Source of the DNA: Hormoscilla sp. GM7CHS1pb
Lineage (GTDB): Bacteria > Cyanobacteriota > Cyanobacteriia > Cyanobacteriales > Desertifilaceae
DNA: 64,000 nt
Assembly: GCA_014323675.1 (NCBI GenBank)
Contig: JACONN010000002.1
Coordinates: 1,550,001-1,614,000, forward strand
Reading direction: 5' to 3'
Under the pieces are notes generated by a model, which did no database searches, was not told where the DNA came from, and was given only the letters and a program-made list of their open reading frames with translations. The position numbers and the translations under genes were made by a program. Below, piece by piece: positions 1 through 11,231 of this stretch; position 1 is the stretch's first letter, and the number at the start of each line of letters is the position of its first letter.

Positions 1-90
1 GATAACAGCGGTAGCTAGCACTCCGGCGAGGGTCTGGGTTAATAACATTAATTCTCAATTATACATCTTTGTTGCCAATTTGCTGAAGAA

Positions 91-120
91 AGAATTATAA
101 TTATCAACAAAGATAATTTA
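91..120 (+). promoter_or_regulatory. Possible Fur-box region upstream of furA
   Basis: This AT-rich stretch lies about 20-50 bases before the Fur start codon. It contains overlapping ATAATTATC and GATAATTTA blocks that resemble the GATAAT-type hexamers bound by Fur. Many Fur repressors control their own genes, so autoregulation is plausible. This is inference from base composition and position; AT-rich intergenic DNA often looks like this. Confidence 0.3.
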
Positions 121-138
121 TTGAGAAGGTTAGTTAAG

Positions 139-702
139 ATGTCTCTGTACACGGCCGCATCTCTGAAAGCAGAGTTAAATTCCAAGGGTTGGCGTTTGAC
201 GCCGCAACGGGAAACGATTCTGCATGTCTTCCAAAATCTCCCCAGAGGCAACCATCTGAGTGCTGAAGAACTTTACGAAATGTTGCAACAGCGGGGAGAA
301 CAGATATCTCTGTCCACGATCTACCGGACGGTGAAGTTGATGACCCGCATGGGCATCCTGCGAGAACTGGAGTTGGCAGAAGGTCATAAGCATTACGAAC
401 TCAACCATCCTTACCCCCATCACCACCATCACATCGTCTGCGTGCAGTGCAACCAAACCCTGGAGTTCAAAAATGACACGATCTTGAAACAAGGTCTCAA
501 GCAGGCGGAAAAATCGGGATTGCAGCTAATTGACTGCCAGTTGACAATTCATACCATCTGTCCCGAGGCCCTACGCCGGGGATGGCCGGCGATGCTGCCC
601 ACCAATTGGGCCTGTCCGAGGGCGATCGCCGCTAGTCCATCGCCGGATCGGCAGTTAACCATTTCCGAAGATGCTAGGGAAATAGTATCAGGGAATAGCT
701 GA
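139..702 (+). CDS. fur: Ferric uptake regulator, FurA type
   Basis: Metal-dependent repressor of iron homeostasis. The N-terminal winged helix carries the family motif RLTPQRETIL and the DNA-reading helix SLSTIYRT. The dimerisation half carries a His-rich metal site (PHHHHH) and one CVQC zinc pair. The start at 139 (MSLYTAASLKAEL) matches cyanobacterial FurA better than an in-frame start at 121. The region where many Fur proteins have a second CxxC reads CPEALRRGW, so only one Cys is present, and a ~35-residue tail follows. FurA is favoured over Zur or PerR because of the YTAASLKAELN opening and the unbroken His cluster. It converges on the SbcC-like gene with about 47 bases between. Confidence 0.9.
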   Translation: MSLYTAASLKAELNSKGWRLTPQRETILHVFQNLPRGNHLSAEELYEMLQQRGEQISLSTIYRTVKLMTRMGILRELELAEGHKHYELNHPYPHHHHHIVCVQCNQTLEFKNDTILKQGLKQAEKSGLQLIDCQLTIHTICPEALRRGWPAMLPTNWACPRAIAASPSPDRQLTISEDAREIVSGNS

Positions 703-749
703 ATGCTACAGGCCCGTTCGCGTAGCGTGCGCGCGCAGCGCAATCGCCC

Positions 750-3482
750 CTATCGTGGGTCATGGGGCTGGACATGTATGATGTTAGACATGTTTTCAAA
801 GGTGTCGTCGTGGCTGATCGCGAACAACTGCCGGAAGGTTTTGATGTTGGCGATCGCATCTGCTAGTTGTCGGCGACGGGACCGGTCCATATTGGTAGTC
901 GGTTCGTCAAAGAAGGCGACATCAATATTAGCTAAAATCTTCAGCAAGGCTAAGCGGACAGCTAAGGCGGCACACATCTGTTCGCCGCCGGAGAGACTTT
1001 TGAAGCCCCGCCGATATCCGGCCTCTTGCACCATAATTTCATAATCTTCCGTCCATTCCAAGGCGACATTTTGGCGGTCGAGCAGTTCGCGAAATAGCCG
1101 ATCTGCTTCTCGGGAAATCTCATCTAAATAGTACTTGGTAATGCGCGGCGATGCCTGGTTATATACCTGACGGGAATGGCGGATGAATTGATTGACTTTT
1201 TGGCGTTCGGCTAGTTCGGTTTTGGCCCGATCGCGCTTTGATGCTACTTGCTGCCGAGTGGCTAACTGTGCCAGGAGTACCGTTAACTGCTGGCCCTTGG
1301 GAGGCAAGCTGCCTTCCAGTTGGGCCAGGCGATGCCTTTTGGTATTATAGTCCTGTTCGATTTCCCGTAACCGCTGCGGATTGTAGCTTTGGGCCAATTG
1401 GTCCTGTTTTGCTTGCGCAGCCACCCGCTGCGCTGATAGGGTTTCTAGTTGGGCGATCGCCTCCTGAAATTCTCGCTCTAGAGTCGGCAGTTTTTTGGCC
1501 CGATCCTCATGCTTAATATAGCTCCAATAACCAGAACGGTGCAACTGTTGGAGTTGCTTTTGGGAGGACATGCCTGTTTCCAAGTCAGCAAAATTGGCCA
1601 ATTCCCCATCGATCCGAGCGATTTTTTCTCTAATTTCCCTGTCCCCCTCCTGAAGTCGATCGTACTTGGCCCGGATGGCAGCTGCTGTTTGCAATTGAGC
1701 TGCCAATAGTTTACTCTGACTGCGGGGGTCGTTCAAAGCTTGCAGATGCTGTTCTATTTCCCCTTGCTCTGTTTTCAGCTTTGAGTCAGCTTTCAGGGAT
1801 TTATTTAGTTCTAAGATGCGATCGCGCAGCTGTTGAATTTCCTGCCGCAGTTGATTTGACTCCCGCTGCTTCCCTTCTAGGGTAGCAAAGAACGCCTTAG
1901 ATTGATAAGCTCGATCCAGTTGACCTTGCAATGCTTGCAGTTGCCGCTGTAACTGTGGGACTGATACTTGCCCTGAGATATCTTGCAAAATCTGTCCTAA
2001 AGACGCCAGCATTTCCCCATGCAGACTCGCACCCATCTGAAGTATCTCACGTATTACCTTTACCTGCTCTCCATTATGCAGCATGAAGAGCAATTTCTGA
2101 GCTTGGGCCAGGTAGCGATCGCGCTTTTCCTCTCCGGACTTGACAATTTGCCGCAAATCGGCTTCAAACTGTTTAGCTGCTTCTATGCGACTCAGTTGTT
2201 CCCGATAGCGGTTGCGATGGCGTTCCAGTTCCGGAATCCGATCGATTACAGGTGCTAAACTCTGTAGATGCTTTATCTCTCCCGATAGGGGTTGCAGCTT
2301 TTGTTGAAGTTTCGTCACCTGCGTGCCCAAACTTTGCTGTTCCAGTCGATCGGCCTGTAGTTGCTGTAACTGTGCTGCGATCTTTTTCTGTTGTGACTCT
2401 AGGGCCTCTTGCTGGGCGATCGCCGGTCTTAGCTGCTCAATTTTTACCTCATCATCCTGCAACTTCTCCAGTTTAAGCTGCAACTGAGTGAGTTCAGCTT
2501 GACTTTTAATTATCCTCTGTTGATAACCCTCCCGTTCCCGCAAAAGTTTCTGTTTTGCCGCACCAAGGGCATCAAGTTCTTGGAGTACAGACTCCGCCTG
2601 TTGATAGGCGCGATAGCTTTCTAGATTACTCTCGCACAAACTAGCTGCTGACTGAGCAGTTTGGAGGGATTGTTGCAGAAAATTCTTGGCCTGTTCTTGC
2701 CTGTTAATCTCATTTTCCAGCTTTTGTAACTGGTCCCTTTGCTGTTGAATTTGCTCTGCTGTTGCCGTCAGTTGGTCTTTGAGTCCCTGTATCTCCTCCA
2801 ATTTTACAGTCAGCAGCTCCAACTCGGCTGACTCTTCCTTAATTTTATCCTGGAGTCGATCCTGTTGCTGTTGTAACTCTTGCCAGTCTTGCAGCCGTGT
2901 GTCATATATTGCTATTTCCCGTTCGAGCTGTGTTACTTGAGACTGGGCATAATTTTCCAGATCCAAAGACTGGCTGAATGCTTGCCTGTACTCCTCTACT
3001 CTTAAAACTGGGTCAAAGACCTTCTTGCGATCGCCTGCCCGTTTTAAGAAGTCCGTCGTAAAGCTGCCTTGGGGGATCCCGATCGTTTCCGCAAACAGCT
3101 TCGGCAGGTCCGTATCGGCAGCTAGGCGCATATGCGATCGCAGCCAGCATTGTACGTCATCCAGCTTAGTGCAGTCCAGCTTTTGATTCAGCTGAGGGTC
3201 ATAGAGTTTGTAACCCTGGCGGGTGCAGCGTTGTACTTGATAGGTGCGTCCGTCCAAGCTAGAGATAAACTGTACTGTCACTTGAGCCGTCTTGGCCCCT
3301 TTGCGCACCAAATCATCCTTGCTGTAGTCGCTGTAGGCGAACAAAGTCCAGGCGATCGCCTCTAAGATACTCGTCTTCCCGGCACCGTTTTCGCCACAAA
3401 TAGCATTCGTGCCCGATTCGAATTCAAAACACCTATCCTGGTGAGACTTAAAGTTCTTCAGACTAACCGAGAGTATTTCCAT
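750..3482 (-). CDS. sbcC: SbcC/Rad50-like SMC-family ATPase
   Basis: 910-residue DNA-repair ATPase of the SbcC/Rad50 type. The N-terminus has the family opening (VSLKNFKSHQD) and Walker A GENGAGKTS near residue 31. A very long Gln/Leu-rich coiled coil fills the middle. The C-terminus has the ABC signature SLSGGEQ near residue 830, Walker B VAFFDEPTTNMD and a SHDD switch. Rad50/SbcC proteins normally work with an SbcD/Mre11 nuclease; no such gene is in this window. I see no CxxC zinc hook at the tip of the coiled coil: the centre reads LLFMLHNGEQVKVIRE and all cysteines lie elsewhere. This suggests a hook-less cyanobacterial subtype. HIP1 sites are frequent in the gene. Confidence 0.9.
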   Translation of the reverse strand: MEILSVSLKNFKSHQDRCFEFESGTNAICGENGAGKTSILEAIAWTLFAYSDYSKDDLVRKGAKTAQVTVQFISSLDGRTYQVQRCTRQGYKLYDPQLNQKLDCTKLDDVQCWLRSHMRLAADTDLPKLFAETIGIPQGSFTTDFLKRAGDRKKVFDPVLRVEEYRQAFSQSLDLENYAQSQVTQLEREIAIYDTRLQDWQELQQQQDRLQDKIKEESAELELLTVKLEEIQGLKDQLTATAEQIQQQRDQLQKLENEINRQEQAKNFLQQSLQTAQSAASLCESNLESYRAYQQAESVLQELDALGAAKQKLLREREGYQQRIIKSQAELTQLQLKLEKLQDDEVKIEQLRPAIAQQEALESQQKKIAAQLQQLQADRLEQQSLGTQVTKLQQKLQPLSGEIKHLQSLAPVIDRIPELERHRNRYREQLSRIEAAKQFEADLRQIVKSGEEKRDRYLAQAQKLLFMLHNGEQVKVIREILQMGASLHGEMLASLGQILQDISGQVSVPQLQRQLQALQGQLDRAYQSKAFFATLEGKQRESNQLRQEIQQLRDRILELNKSLKADSKLKTEQGEIEQHLQALNDPRSQSKLLAAQLQTAAAIRAKYDRLQEGDREIREKIARIDGELANFADLETGMSSQKQLQQLHRSGYWSYIKHEDRAKKLPTLEREFQEAIAQLETLSAQRVAAQAKQDQLAQSYNPQRLREIEQDYNTKRHRLAQLEGSLPPKGQQLTVLLAQLATRQQVASKRDRAKTELAERQKVNQFIRHSRQVYNQASPRITKYYLDEISREADRLFRELLDRQNVALEWTEDYEIMVQEAGYRRGFKSLSGGEQMCAALAVRLALLKILANIDVAFFDEPTTNMDRSRRRQLADAIANIKTFRQLFAISHDDTFENMSNIIHVQPHDPR

Positions 3483-3756
3483 TTTCAGCTACTGTAGATG
3501 GCTATCTATAATACCATACCCGCCCCGCAGTCTTTTGATATTAGTTCAGGGGCCTACACGAACTTCCGGTCTCCATTTTCAATTCGCCATTCGCAATTCG
3601 CCATTGTGTCATTTTCCTCTTCTGAGAATTATTACCTCATAGATATTACTCTCAAAGTATCCCTTTGTCAATCCGTTGCATAGGATGTTTCGCCTGTCCG
3701 TCCGTCGGGCGACAAAAGCTGTCCGTGGCGAAAGCTCAACCGCTTCTTGCCCTGAA

Positions 3757-3788
3757 GTACGCGGCATTTTCCAGGCACTGCCGCGTAC
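3757..3788. repeat. Perfect 10-bp hairpin repeat in a 330-base intergenic gap
   Basis: GTACGCGGCA pairs exactly with TGCCGCGTAC around a 12-base loop. It lies between the 3' end of the large kinase gene and the start of the SbcC-like gene, both on the minus strand. It lacks a T-tract, so it is more likely a dispersed palindromic repeat than an intrinsic terminator. The preceding CCTGAAG resembles the start of the short repeat found inside the kinase gene near 8970. The rest of 3483-3812 holds an ATTCGCCATT duplication and no convincing gene. Confidence 0.5.
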
Positions 3789-3812
3789 TCCCTCTGGGAA
3801 TCAAGGTATCAA

Positions 3813-6800
3813 CTAGCAACTATCAACTTCATGCATTGGTAGCTCGATCGCGAACTCTGCCCCCTGTCCGGGTGCGGAAGTACAGCTCAACTTGCCCCCA
3901 TGTTTTTCCTCGACAATTTGACGAGAGATCGACAACCCCAACCCGGTGCCTTTTCCGGGAGGTTTAGTGGTGAACAAGTGGTCAAACAGCCGCTGTAGCA
4001 CTTCTGCTGACATGCCGGGACCGTTATCTTTAATCTTAACGATAACACTCCTTTTGTAGGAGGAAAATTCCGTGCGAATGGTAATTTGATTTGGATTAGC
4101 GTTGATTTCTGCCAAATCTCGCCCTTGATTATACTCATCAAAGGCGTCAATGGCATTAGCAATCAGATTCATAAACACCTGGTTGAGTTGTCCGGGGTAG
4201 CACAAGATATGTGGCAATTCGCCATATTCTTTGACAATCTCAATGCCAGAACGCTGGGCTTTAGCTTTCAGCCGGTGTTTCAAAATCAGCAAGGTGCTGT
4301 CGATGCCATCATGAATATTGAATTTTACCATTTTTGCAGTATCCGCACGGGAGAAAGTCCTCATAGAGGCGCTAATATCGCGAATGCGGTCAGTCCCCTC
4401 TTGCATGGACGAGATGAGTTTCGGTAAATCTGTGAGCAAGTACTCTAAATCAATCTGGTCTGCATGGTCTAAAATTTTCTCTCCCGGATCTGCCAACTGC
4501 TGCTGATAGAGTTGCAAGTGGTCAATCAAGTCTTGGATATATGTTTGGGCGTGGCTCAAATTTCCAGCAATAAAACCAACGGGGTTGTTGATTTCATGGG
4601 CAACACCAGCTACTAACTGACCGAGACTGGACATTTTTTCACTCTGCACCAGTTGCAGTTGGGCCTGTTGTAACTGCTGCAAGGACTGCTGGAGTTGCTG
4701 GGCGGACTCTTCCGACTGCTGGTAGAAGCGGGCATTTTCCATCGAGATGGCAGCCTGGGAACATAGCAGGTTTAATAGTTCCAGGCGATCGCGGGTAAAG
4801 GCCCCTTCCGTCAGATTATTTTCCAGGTACAGGATCCCGATCTGCTTGCCTTGATTGACGATCGGCATACATAATAGAGACTTAGGCTGATGCAATTTTA
4901 TATAAGGATCGGTGGCAAACTTTTCCGAATCAAGAGCATTGTTTAATACCACTTTTTCTGAGGTTCTGGCTACATAATTGAGCACCGATACTGGCCAATG
5001 GTCGCTGTTTTCTACCGGAGTTGATAATTCCACATCGGCATAATTGATATTACCCGCGTTTTCTATTATCAGTTTCCCGTCGCGGTTGACAATGAGAGCG
5101 CCATATTGAGCCCCAGCATTCTCTAGCATAATTTTCCTTAACTTATTCAGCAATTCTGCGAGCACAATTTCACCAGAAATGGCTTGAGAGGCTTTCATCA
5201 CTGTGGCAATATCCAGACCCCCAGGTATAATCTGGGTGTCCCCGGTGTTAGACATGATTAAAGTAGCTGCCATGCTACTCGTTGCCGAGCTTTTGACAAT
5301 TAACAGGGGATATAAAGTCTGTAAATCGGACATTTTTCGTTTCGCGCCCCAAAGTCTGTAGCCAGAGTAGGCTTTAGACATGTATAGTTTGGCAAACTCC
5401 TCTTTACCCAAAGAAAGCCAAAACTTAGCTGCCAGTTCCGCCGCCAAGGCTTCATTCTGGATAAACTCCTGCTCTCTGGCCTCTGCGATCGCCCGATCGT
5501 ACAACTCCATGGCCTCTAACCGATCCCCAGAAATCCGGGCCATTTCTGCTGCCACCAACATATACATCTGTCGGAAATTTTCCGGCGCGTTATCCGCCCA
5601 GATCTGCATCTGCTGTTGATTGGCCAGTAATTTCTGCCAGTATTGTTTTTGCCTTGCCGGTGTTGCTGATGGATAGAGAGCCGTGAGGATGAGGGAGTAG
5701 TAAAAATTATGTTCGGCCACCGCGAACTGACCGCAAATATACCCGAGCAGATTTTGGGCGGCTATTGCACAGCTCAGGGCTGATTCTAGCTGGTCATACA
5801 GATATAAAACTTGGGATTTCAGAATCTGATAATGGCAGATGACCCCCATAATTTCTATCAGCATAACAATTTGACAGATATTGCTCTTCGCCCATTTCCT
5901 CATTGTGGAAATATCTCCTTTCTTGCGTCATGCCACTCAAGTTCCAGATGATAATTTGGCATCCCCAGACTGCCTCCGTTACCTGAATATTTTTAGTTTT
6001 TTGGCTGAAGCGCAATATTTCTAAACTATCTGCCAAAATCTCCGCCAAATTTTCTCCCAGAGAGTAACGTCCGAATAGCTTCTGAAACAGTATGTATCCC
6101 GCAAATTGTAATTCTCCGGACTCTAAACCGGCTTGATACCCTTCATCACTAATAGCAGAAAACCCTTTGAGGGGGCGAACCCAATGATTCACGCAACCTG
6201 CAAGGATATAGCAATATTTACATTTTTCCACCAGGTTATTGAACTTTTCACTCAGTTTCAAGGCCAGCAGGTTCAACTCATACCCTAATTGATAATCCCC
6301 AAACAATGAACCCAGTAGCATGCCATAAGCAGAGTAGCCCAAACCAGATTCAGGAGTATGACCGTATTCTAGAGAAAGATTAACGATTTTGACGACAATC
6401 CACTTCATCAACTCTCCATCTGATTGGTAAGCAGTTACGATCAGGTTGGACAACACCTGCACCGCCACTTTTTGGGACGGATCTGTCATCTCTGGGCGAT
6501 CGAGCAAATCACCCACCCGGGGAGGCCAATTTTCTCTAGCTGCGGCCAGTTCTACCTCCAGGGCCCCTTGCCAGTCATCCGATGGCAACTCAACTCCCAG
6601 AGAAGAAAGGGCCTGGCGACTGGTGGCGATCGCCTCTGCATGTTGCATCAGGAGAGTATATTGCACAGTCAGCAGCTTGTAAACCTCTGCCACCTCCAGC
6701 ACAGATTTTGCCTTCATCAGAATTATATTAATCAAGGCTAAGGACTGCTCAAAATCGCCATTTAAGTACTCCACCTCAGCCCTTTGCCTGTAGAGAGCCA

Positions 6801-9306
6801 AAGTCAAGTCATAATCTGCCTCCCAGCTATTGTCCGGTAAACTTGCCATACCTGCCATTAAATAGGAGTGGGCGGCGCTATAGGCCGTTGCCTCCGTCGC
6901 TTTGCGACTGGCTGCTAAATTCAACTGTGCCAACTGCATTAGTTCTTGGGAATCTGTAATCGAGGCCCGACCCAGATTCAGATGGGTGACCAACTCAAAT
7001 ATTCTTTCTGCCCGTGACTGCCGATCTAGATGCTGGAGCAGTCGCCTGCCAATCTTGAGATGCACTGCTGTTTTTTCCAACTCATCAATCAAATCGTAAG
7101 CCGCCTGTTGCACCCGATCGTGCCGGAATTGATAATTAAGGATTAACAGGGGCACCTCCAGCAAGTCCGTTTGGATATTGTCTAAATCGGAAATGGGGAT
7201 AATCAGTCCTGACTGAATGGCTGGCACCAGGTCTTGGTATGTTTCCGGAGCAAATTTTTCCGATATAATTGACAGAGTAGTTAAATCGAATTTATTGCCC
7301 AAGCAAGCTGCCAAGCATAAAGCCTGCCTTGTCCCTGCTGGCAACTGCTGTAACTTGGCGATCGTCAAATCAATCACATTATCTGTGATGCTCTTGGCCT
7401 CAATTCTAGCATAATCCCATTGCCACTCTCCTGGAGAGCCTTCCGACTGAGGCTGGTTAAAGGTCAGCAATTTTTCCGAGTACAGGAGCCTGAGAAATTG
7501 ATGCACAAAGAAGGGGTTGCCGTTTGTTTTCCGCAGCACCAGTTCGGCTAAGGGTTTTACTGTTTGGGCGTCCCTATGCAAGCTCTCCGCAATTAGTTGG
7601 GTAATATGCTCGATCCCGAGAGGATATAGGGGAACATAGTTAACGATCGCTCCATTAGAGAGGATCGCCTTAAGGGCGATGGCCAAGGGATGGTTAGAGT
7701 TAACCTCGTTATCCGGATAGGCACCAATCACCAAACAATATTGCCCAGAGCCCGGAGCGAGCAGCAATTCTATTAATTTCAGAGTCGCCCCGTCAGCCCA
7801 TTGTAAATCATCCAGAAAGATAACTAAGGGATGTTCCCGAGAGCAAAATACCCGGATAAAGTTTGACAATACCAGTAAAAAGCGGTTTTCCGATGACCCT
7901 GGGGTTTCTATGAAGTGGGACCTAGCGCTCCCAGGAGGCACCGGTGCCTCCGACTGTACGGGAGGCTGGGGGCCCACAATCAGTTCCACTTCCGGAATTA
8001 GATCGATGATCGCCTGTCCGTCGGGACCCAAAGCTGCGAGGAGTTTTTCTTTCCAGCGGTTGAGTACAGCTTCAGTTTCGCCGAGCAACTGCCGCACCAA
8101 TTCCTGAAAGGCTCTGACTACAGCCGAGTAGGGCATATTTCCCTGAAAATGGTCAAATTTTCCAGTAATAAAATACCCCCCCTCTCTGGCAATCTGTTTG
8201 GAGATTACCTGCACTAGGGTTGACTTACCGATGCCCGAATAGCCCTTAACTAGCATCAGCTCGCAACTACCCTGACCCACGCGCTGAAAGGCTGTCAGCA
8301 AGGTTTCCACTTCCCCAGACCGGCCATAGAGTCGATCGGGAATTTGAAATTGGGATGAAATATCCTGGCGACCCAGAATAAAATCGGCAATTTCTCCTGT
8401 CTCTTGCAGCTGATGCAGACAGGTTTCTAAATCAGCTTTGATTCCCCAAGCACTTTGATATCGGTCCTCTGGTGTTTTCGCTAACAATTTCATCACGATC
8501 TGGGAGACTGTTTGGGGTATCTCACTGTCCAGAAGATGAGGTGGCACTGGTTCGATCGCGATCTGAGAATGGATTAACTCCATGACATCGTTACCTGTAA
8601 ACGGTGGCTGATGGGCGAGCAATTCATAAAAGGTTGCTCCCAGGGAGTACAAATCCGTCCGGTAATCCAGCGATCGATTCATTCTTCCCGTTTGTTCCGG
8701 CGATATATAGGCAAGGGTACCTTCTAATACATTGGGATTGGCCAGGGTCGAGTTTGACCGCGACAATACCGTGGCAATACCAAAGTCGATGAATTTTAAT
8801 TGCCCGGTTTCTGAGTTAAATACGATATTAGCCGGGTTCACATCCTTATGGATAACGTTGGCAGCGTGGATTCCCTGCAGGCCCGCCGTAATCTTAATGG
8901 CAATGGTGAGAAACTCTGCTATACTCAACTGCCGATCTCCGGCTTCTTCCGCATGCTCTTGTCCTGAAGGACACGGCTGGCACCGCGCTGCCGCGATCGG
9001 CATGCTCCAGACACCGCCCAGCCATTGTTTCAATGAGCTGCCGCCAAAATCCTCCAATACTAGGACCAAAGTATTCTGATATTTTTGCAACTCATAGGCC
9101 GCGATCGCCCCTGCTATCTTCGGGGAGCGAATTATTTCATATTCTTTCTGATAGCGGGTGAGTTCCGCACTTGTCGGATAGTCCTGTTTGAGCATCTTGA
9201 GGATAACTGGTTGGTTATCCGACTGCCTGGAGCCCCTATACACCAGAGAGTTGGCACTTTCATAGATTTTTTCTCTAATCTCATATCCGGCGATCGCCAT
9301 CATCAT
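3813..9306 (-). CDS. Trifunctional Ser/Thr kinase - AAA ATPase - GAF - histidine kinase (one frameshift)
   Basis: Giant signalling protein, about 1830 residues once one base is removed. In order: an N-terminal Hanks kinase (catalytic loop HKDVNPANI, DFG in KFIDFGIATVL), a predicted ATPase with P-loop VKGYSGIGKSTLV near residue 350, a TPR-like helical region, a GAF domain, and a histidine kinase with H-box GVAHEINNPVGF, N-box NLIANAIDAF and G-boxes DNGPGM and GKGTGLGL. The first frame ends at 5794 and the second opens at 5903. They overlap at a run of five C on the plus strand (5843-5847), and removing one restores NYG-VICHYQILKSQVLY across the joint. The family is common in filamentous cyanobacteria. 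A ~25-residue insert in the kinase lobe is partly encoded by a short repeat. The downstream CheY-like protein at 9387 may be a partner. Confidence 0.9.
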
Positions 9307-9386
9307 AATTCCTTTTTTGATTCATTATTATGCCATCCATCTCACTGAAGATGCGTAAATACCGAACGATCTATACCATTAATTCT

Positions 9387-9779
9387 TCACCTCTCCTCTT
9401 CTAATGCTCTTGTGATAATACCTTCTAACTGCTTAAAATCGATTGGCTTGTTTAAAAATTCAAAAGCACCAAACTTCTGCGCTATTTTCATATTTTTTAC
9501 ATGTCCGTATGCAGATATCACTACCGTTTTAATGTTCATCTTTTCTTCATTCAGTTTAGCTAGCAACGTGAGCCCATCCATTTCCGGCATATTAATATCC
9601 GTCAGGATCATATCTATCTCACTGTCAGCTTGGAGTCTAGCTATGGCTTCTTTGCCATTGCGAGCAAAAATTAACTCATATTCCTTGGCTTTAATCTTTT
9701 CTATAAAATACATCTTAAACAGCTTTACTATCAGCTGTTCGTCATCTACTACTAGGATTTTCGCTGGCCTTTTTTCCAT
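9387..9779 (-). CDS. Single-domain response regulator (CheY-like)
   Basis: 130-residue receiver domain without an output domain. The acidic pair is in ILVVDDEQ, the phosphoacceptor Asp in MILTDINMPEMDG, the switch Ser in VISAYG, and the conserved Lys in FLNKPIDF. All key residues are present, so it should be phosphorylatable. It is on the same strand as, and 80 bases upstream of, the large kinase-histidine kinase gene, so it is a likely phosphotransfer partner. Partner assignment is inference. Confidence 0.9.
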   Translation of the reverse strand: MEKRPAKILVVDDEQLIVKLFKMYFIEKIKAKEYELIFARNGKEAIARLQADSEIDMILTDINMPEMDGLTLLAKLNEEKMNIKTVVISAYGHVKNMKIAQKFGAFEFLNKPIDFKQLEGIITRALEEER

Positions 9780-9869
9780 TTTTTCTCAATCCTGGATCTA
9801 CAATTTTATACAAGCCGATGGGCAATTGATGTATCAGTGGTGCAGCGATTATACCAATGAAAGATGTTC

Positions 9870-10741
9870 GGCGTTGCACATTTTCGGGATGATGGGTTAT
9901 TGCAGATTATGATAATCTGCAATTTTACAGTCAGAATTTATGTATAGTATGATGTTTGTTTTCGACCTAGTCATAATATGTGTTATCATGGATAGTAAGG
10001 CGAAAGAATTAGCTAAAGGAGTCGAACATGAAATGTCCCAGATGTGGTTCTGAAAACATCAATAAAAATGGTCACAGACGCGGCAAACAGAATTTAATTT
10101 GTAAGGATTGTCGTCGCCAGTTTCTCGAACATTATTATCCGCGCGGTTATTCAGAAGATGTCAAGAAAAATTGTTTGACAATGTACGTTAATGGCAATGG
10201 ATTTCGAGGTATTGAAAGGATAACTGGTGTCAGCCATAATACTCAAATTGATTGGGTAAAACAGGCAGCTAAAGAATTACCGTCAATCCCTGAAAACTAC
10301 GATATTCCGGAGGTTGCAGAAATTGACGAGTTGCATACTTATGTCAATGAAAAAAAGAATAAAAAGTGGCTATGGACAGTCGTAAATCATTTCAAGCCAG
10401 GGATTATAACATGGGTATTAGGCGATCGTTCTGCAGAAACTTTTAAGCCTATGTGGGATATTAGAAAATGTTGGCAATGCTTTTTAGACGTTACTGATGG
10501 ATGGCCTGTTTATCCAATGTTTATTGAATATATTGACCATATAGTCAGCAAAACCTACATGACCCGTGTTGAATGTGAAAATTGTCGATTAAGACATTAT
10601 CTAGCTCGATTAAAAAGAAAAACATTATGTTACTCAAAGTCGGAAGAAATGTTGAGGCTTTCAATTAAGTTATTATTGCACTATCTACGTTATAATTCTG
10701 TACCGGTACCTATTTAAATCATCCCGTAATTGTGCAACGCC
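9870..10741. mobile_element. Complete IS1-family insertion sequence, 872 bp
   Basis: Both ends are visible. The left end reads GGCGTTGCACATTTTCGGGA and the right end, reverse-complemented, reads GGCGTTGCACAATTACGGGA; 21 of 24 terminal bases match. The element is bracketed by a perfect 8-bp target duplication AGATGTTC at 9862-9869 and 10742-10749, the usual length for IS1. One transposase gene fills the interior. The intact duplication and open frame suggest a fairly recent insertion into non-coding DNA. Confidence 0.92.
10028..10717 (+). CDS. IS1-family transposase
   Basis: 229 residues, the usual size for IS1 transposases. An N-terminal zinc ribbon (CPRCGSENINKNG ... CKDCRRQF) precedes a helix-turn-helix (FRGIERITGVSHNTQIDWV) and a DDE core. 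The core shows EIDELHTYV, the DGWPVY segment and the C-terminal VECENCRLRHYLARLKRKT, which supplies the Glu. It is a single open frame, not the InsA/InsB frameshift arrangement of E. coli IS1. The stop lies 1 base before the right inverted repeat. Confidence 0.93.
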   Translation: MKCPRCGSENINKNGHRRGKQNLICKDCRRQFLEHYYPRGYSEDVKKNCLTMYVNGNGFRGIERITGVSHNTQIDWVKQAAKELPSIPENYDIPEVAEIDELHTYVNEKKNKKWLWTVVNHFKPGIITWVLGDRSAETFKPMWDIRKCWQCFLDVTDGWPVYPMFIEYIDHIVSKTYMTRVECENCRLRHYLARLKRKTLCYSKSEEMLRLSIKLLLHYLRYNSVPVPI

Positions 10742-10749
10742 AGATGTTC

Positions 10750-11231
10750 ATATTGGAGAGCATCGCTGAAGCGTACCAAATGCAAGCGATACTTGACAAA
10801 ATGCTATGATATTTTTGCCTGTCTCTTATGCCATCAGATCTGAGCGACCCGTGCCATCGTCTTGGTGGTAACAAACAGATTTGAGAGCCTATACATTATA
10901 TCATACTTGCTTGTCCTTAGCTACTTTATTTTCCGGAGAGCAGTTAGTCACTTAGTCACTTCACACTTATATAGCTTGAGCCGGAAGCATCCGGCCCAAA
11001 AGCTTATATCCTCATGGCTTAAGCTTGTAGAAATTGGTTTGTGGTTACTGTTGTTTTTTGTCTTATTTTATACAATGTATGCTTCATACTCACTCATTGA
11101 TGTTTATGGGGATATCTGTTCTAGGCGTTACACCTAAAGGGGATGATGGTTGCGAATTGCATATACGAAGTGCGCGTAGCGCTATTGCGGCGAAATAAAC
11201 CTGGATTTCAGTTCGGAGAGTTCCTTTTCTT
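10750..11231. other. Gene-free stretch after the IS element
   Basis: No convincing gene. An open frame at 10862-11137 would give a hydrophobic 91-residue peptide but has no recognisable homology or good ribosome site. A promoter-like TTGACA occurs near 10792 (CTTGACAAAATGCTATGAT), with nothing supported downstream of it. Confidence 0.3.

Noticed and set aside
10862-11137. 91-residue hydrophobic open frame after the IS element
   Set aside because: No recognisable motif, no ribosome site and no support from neighbours.
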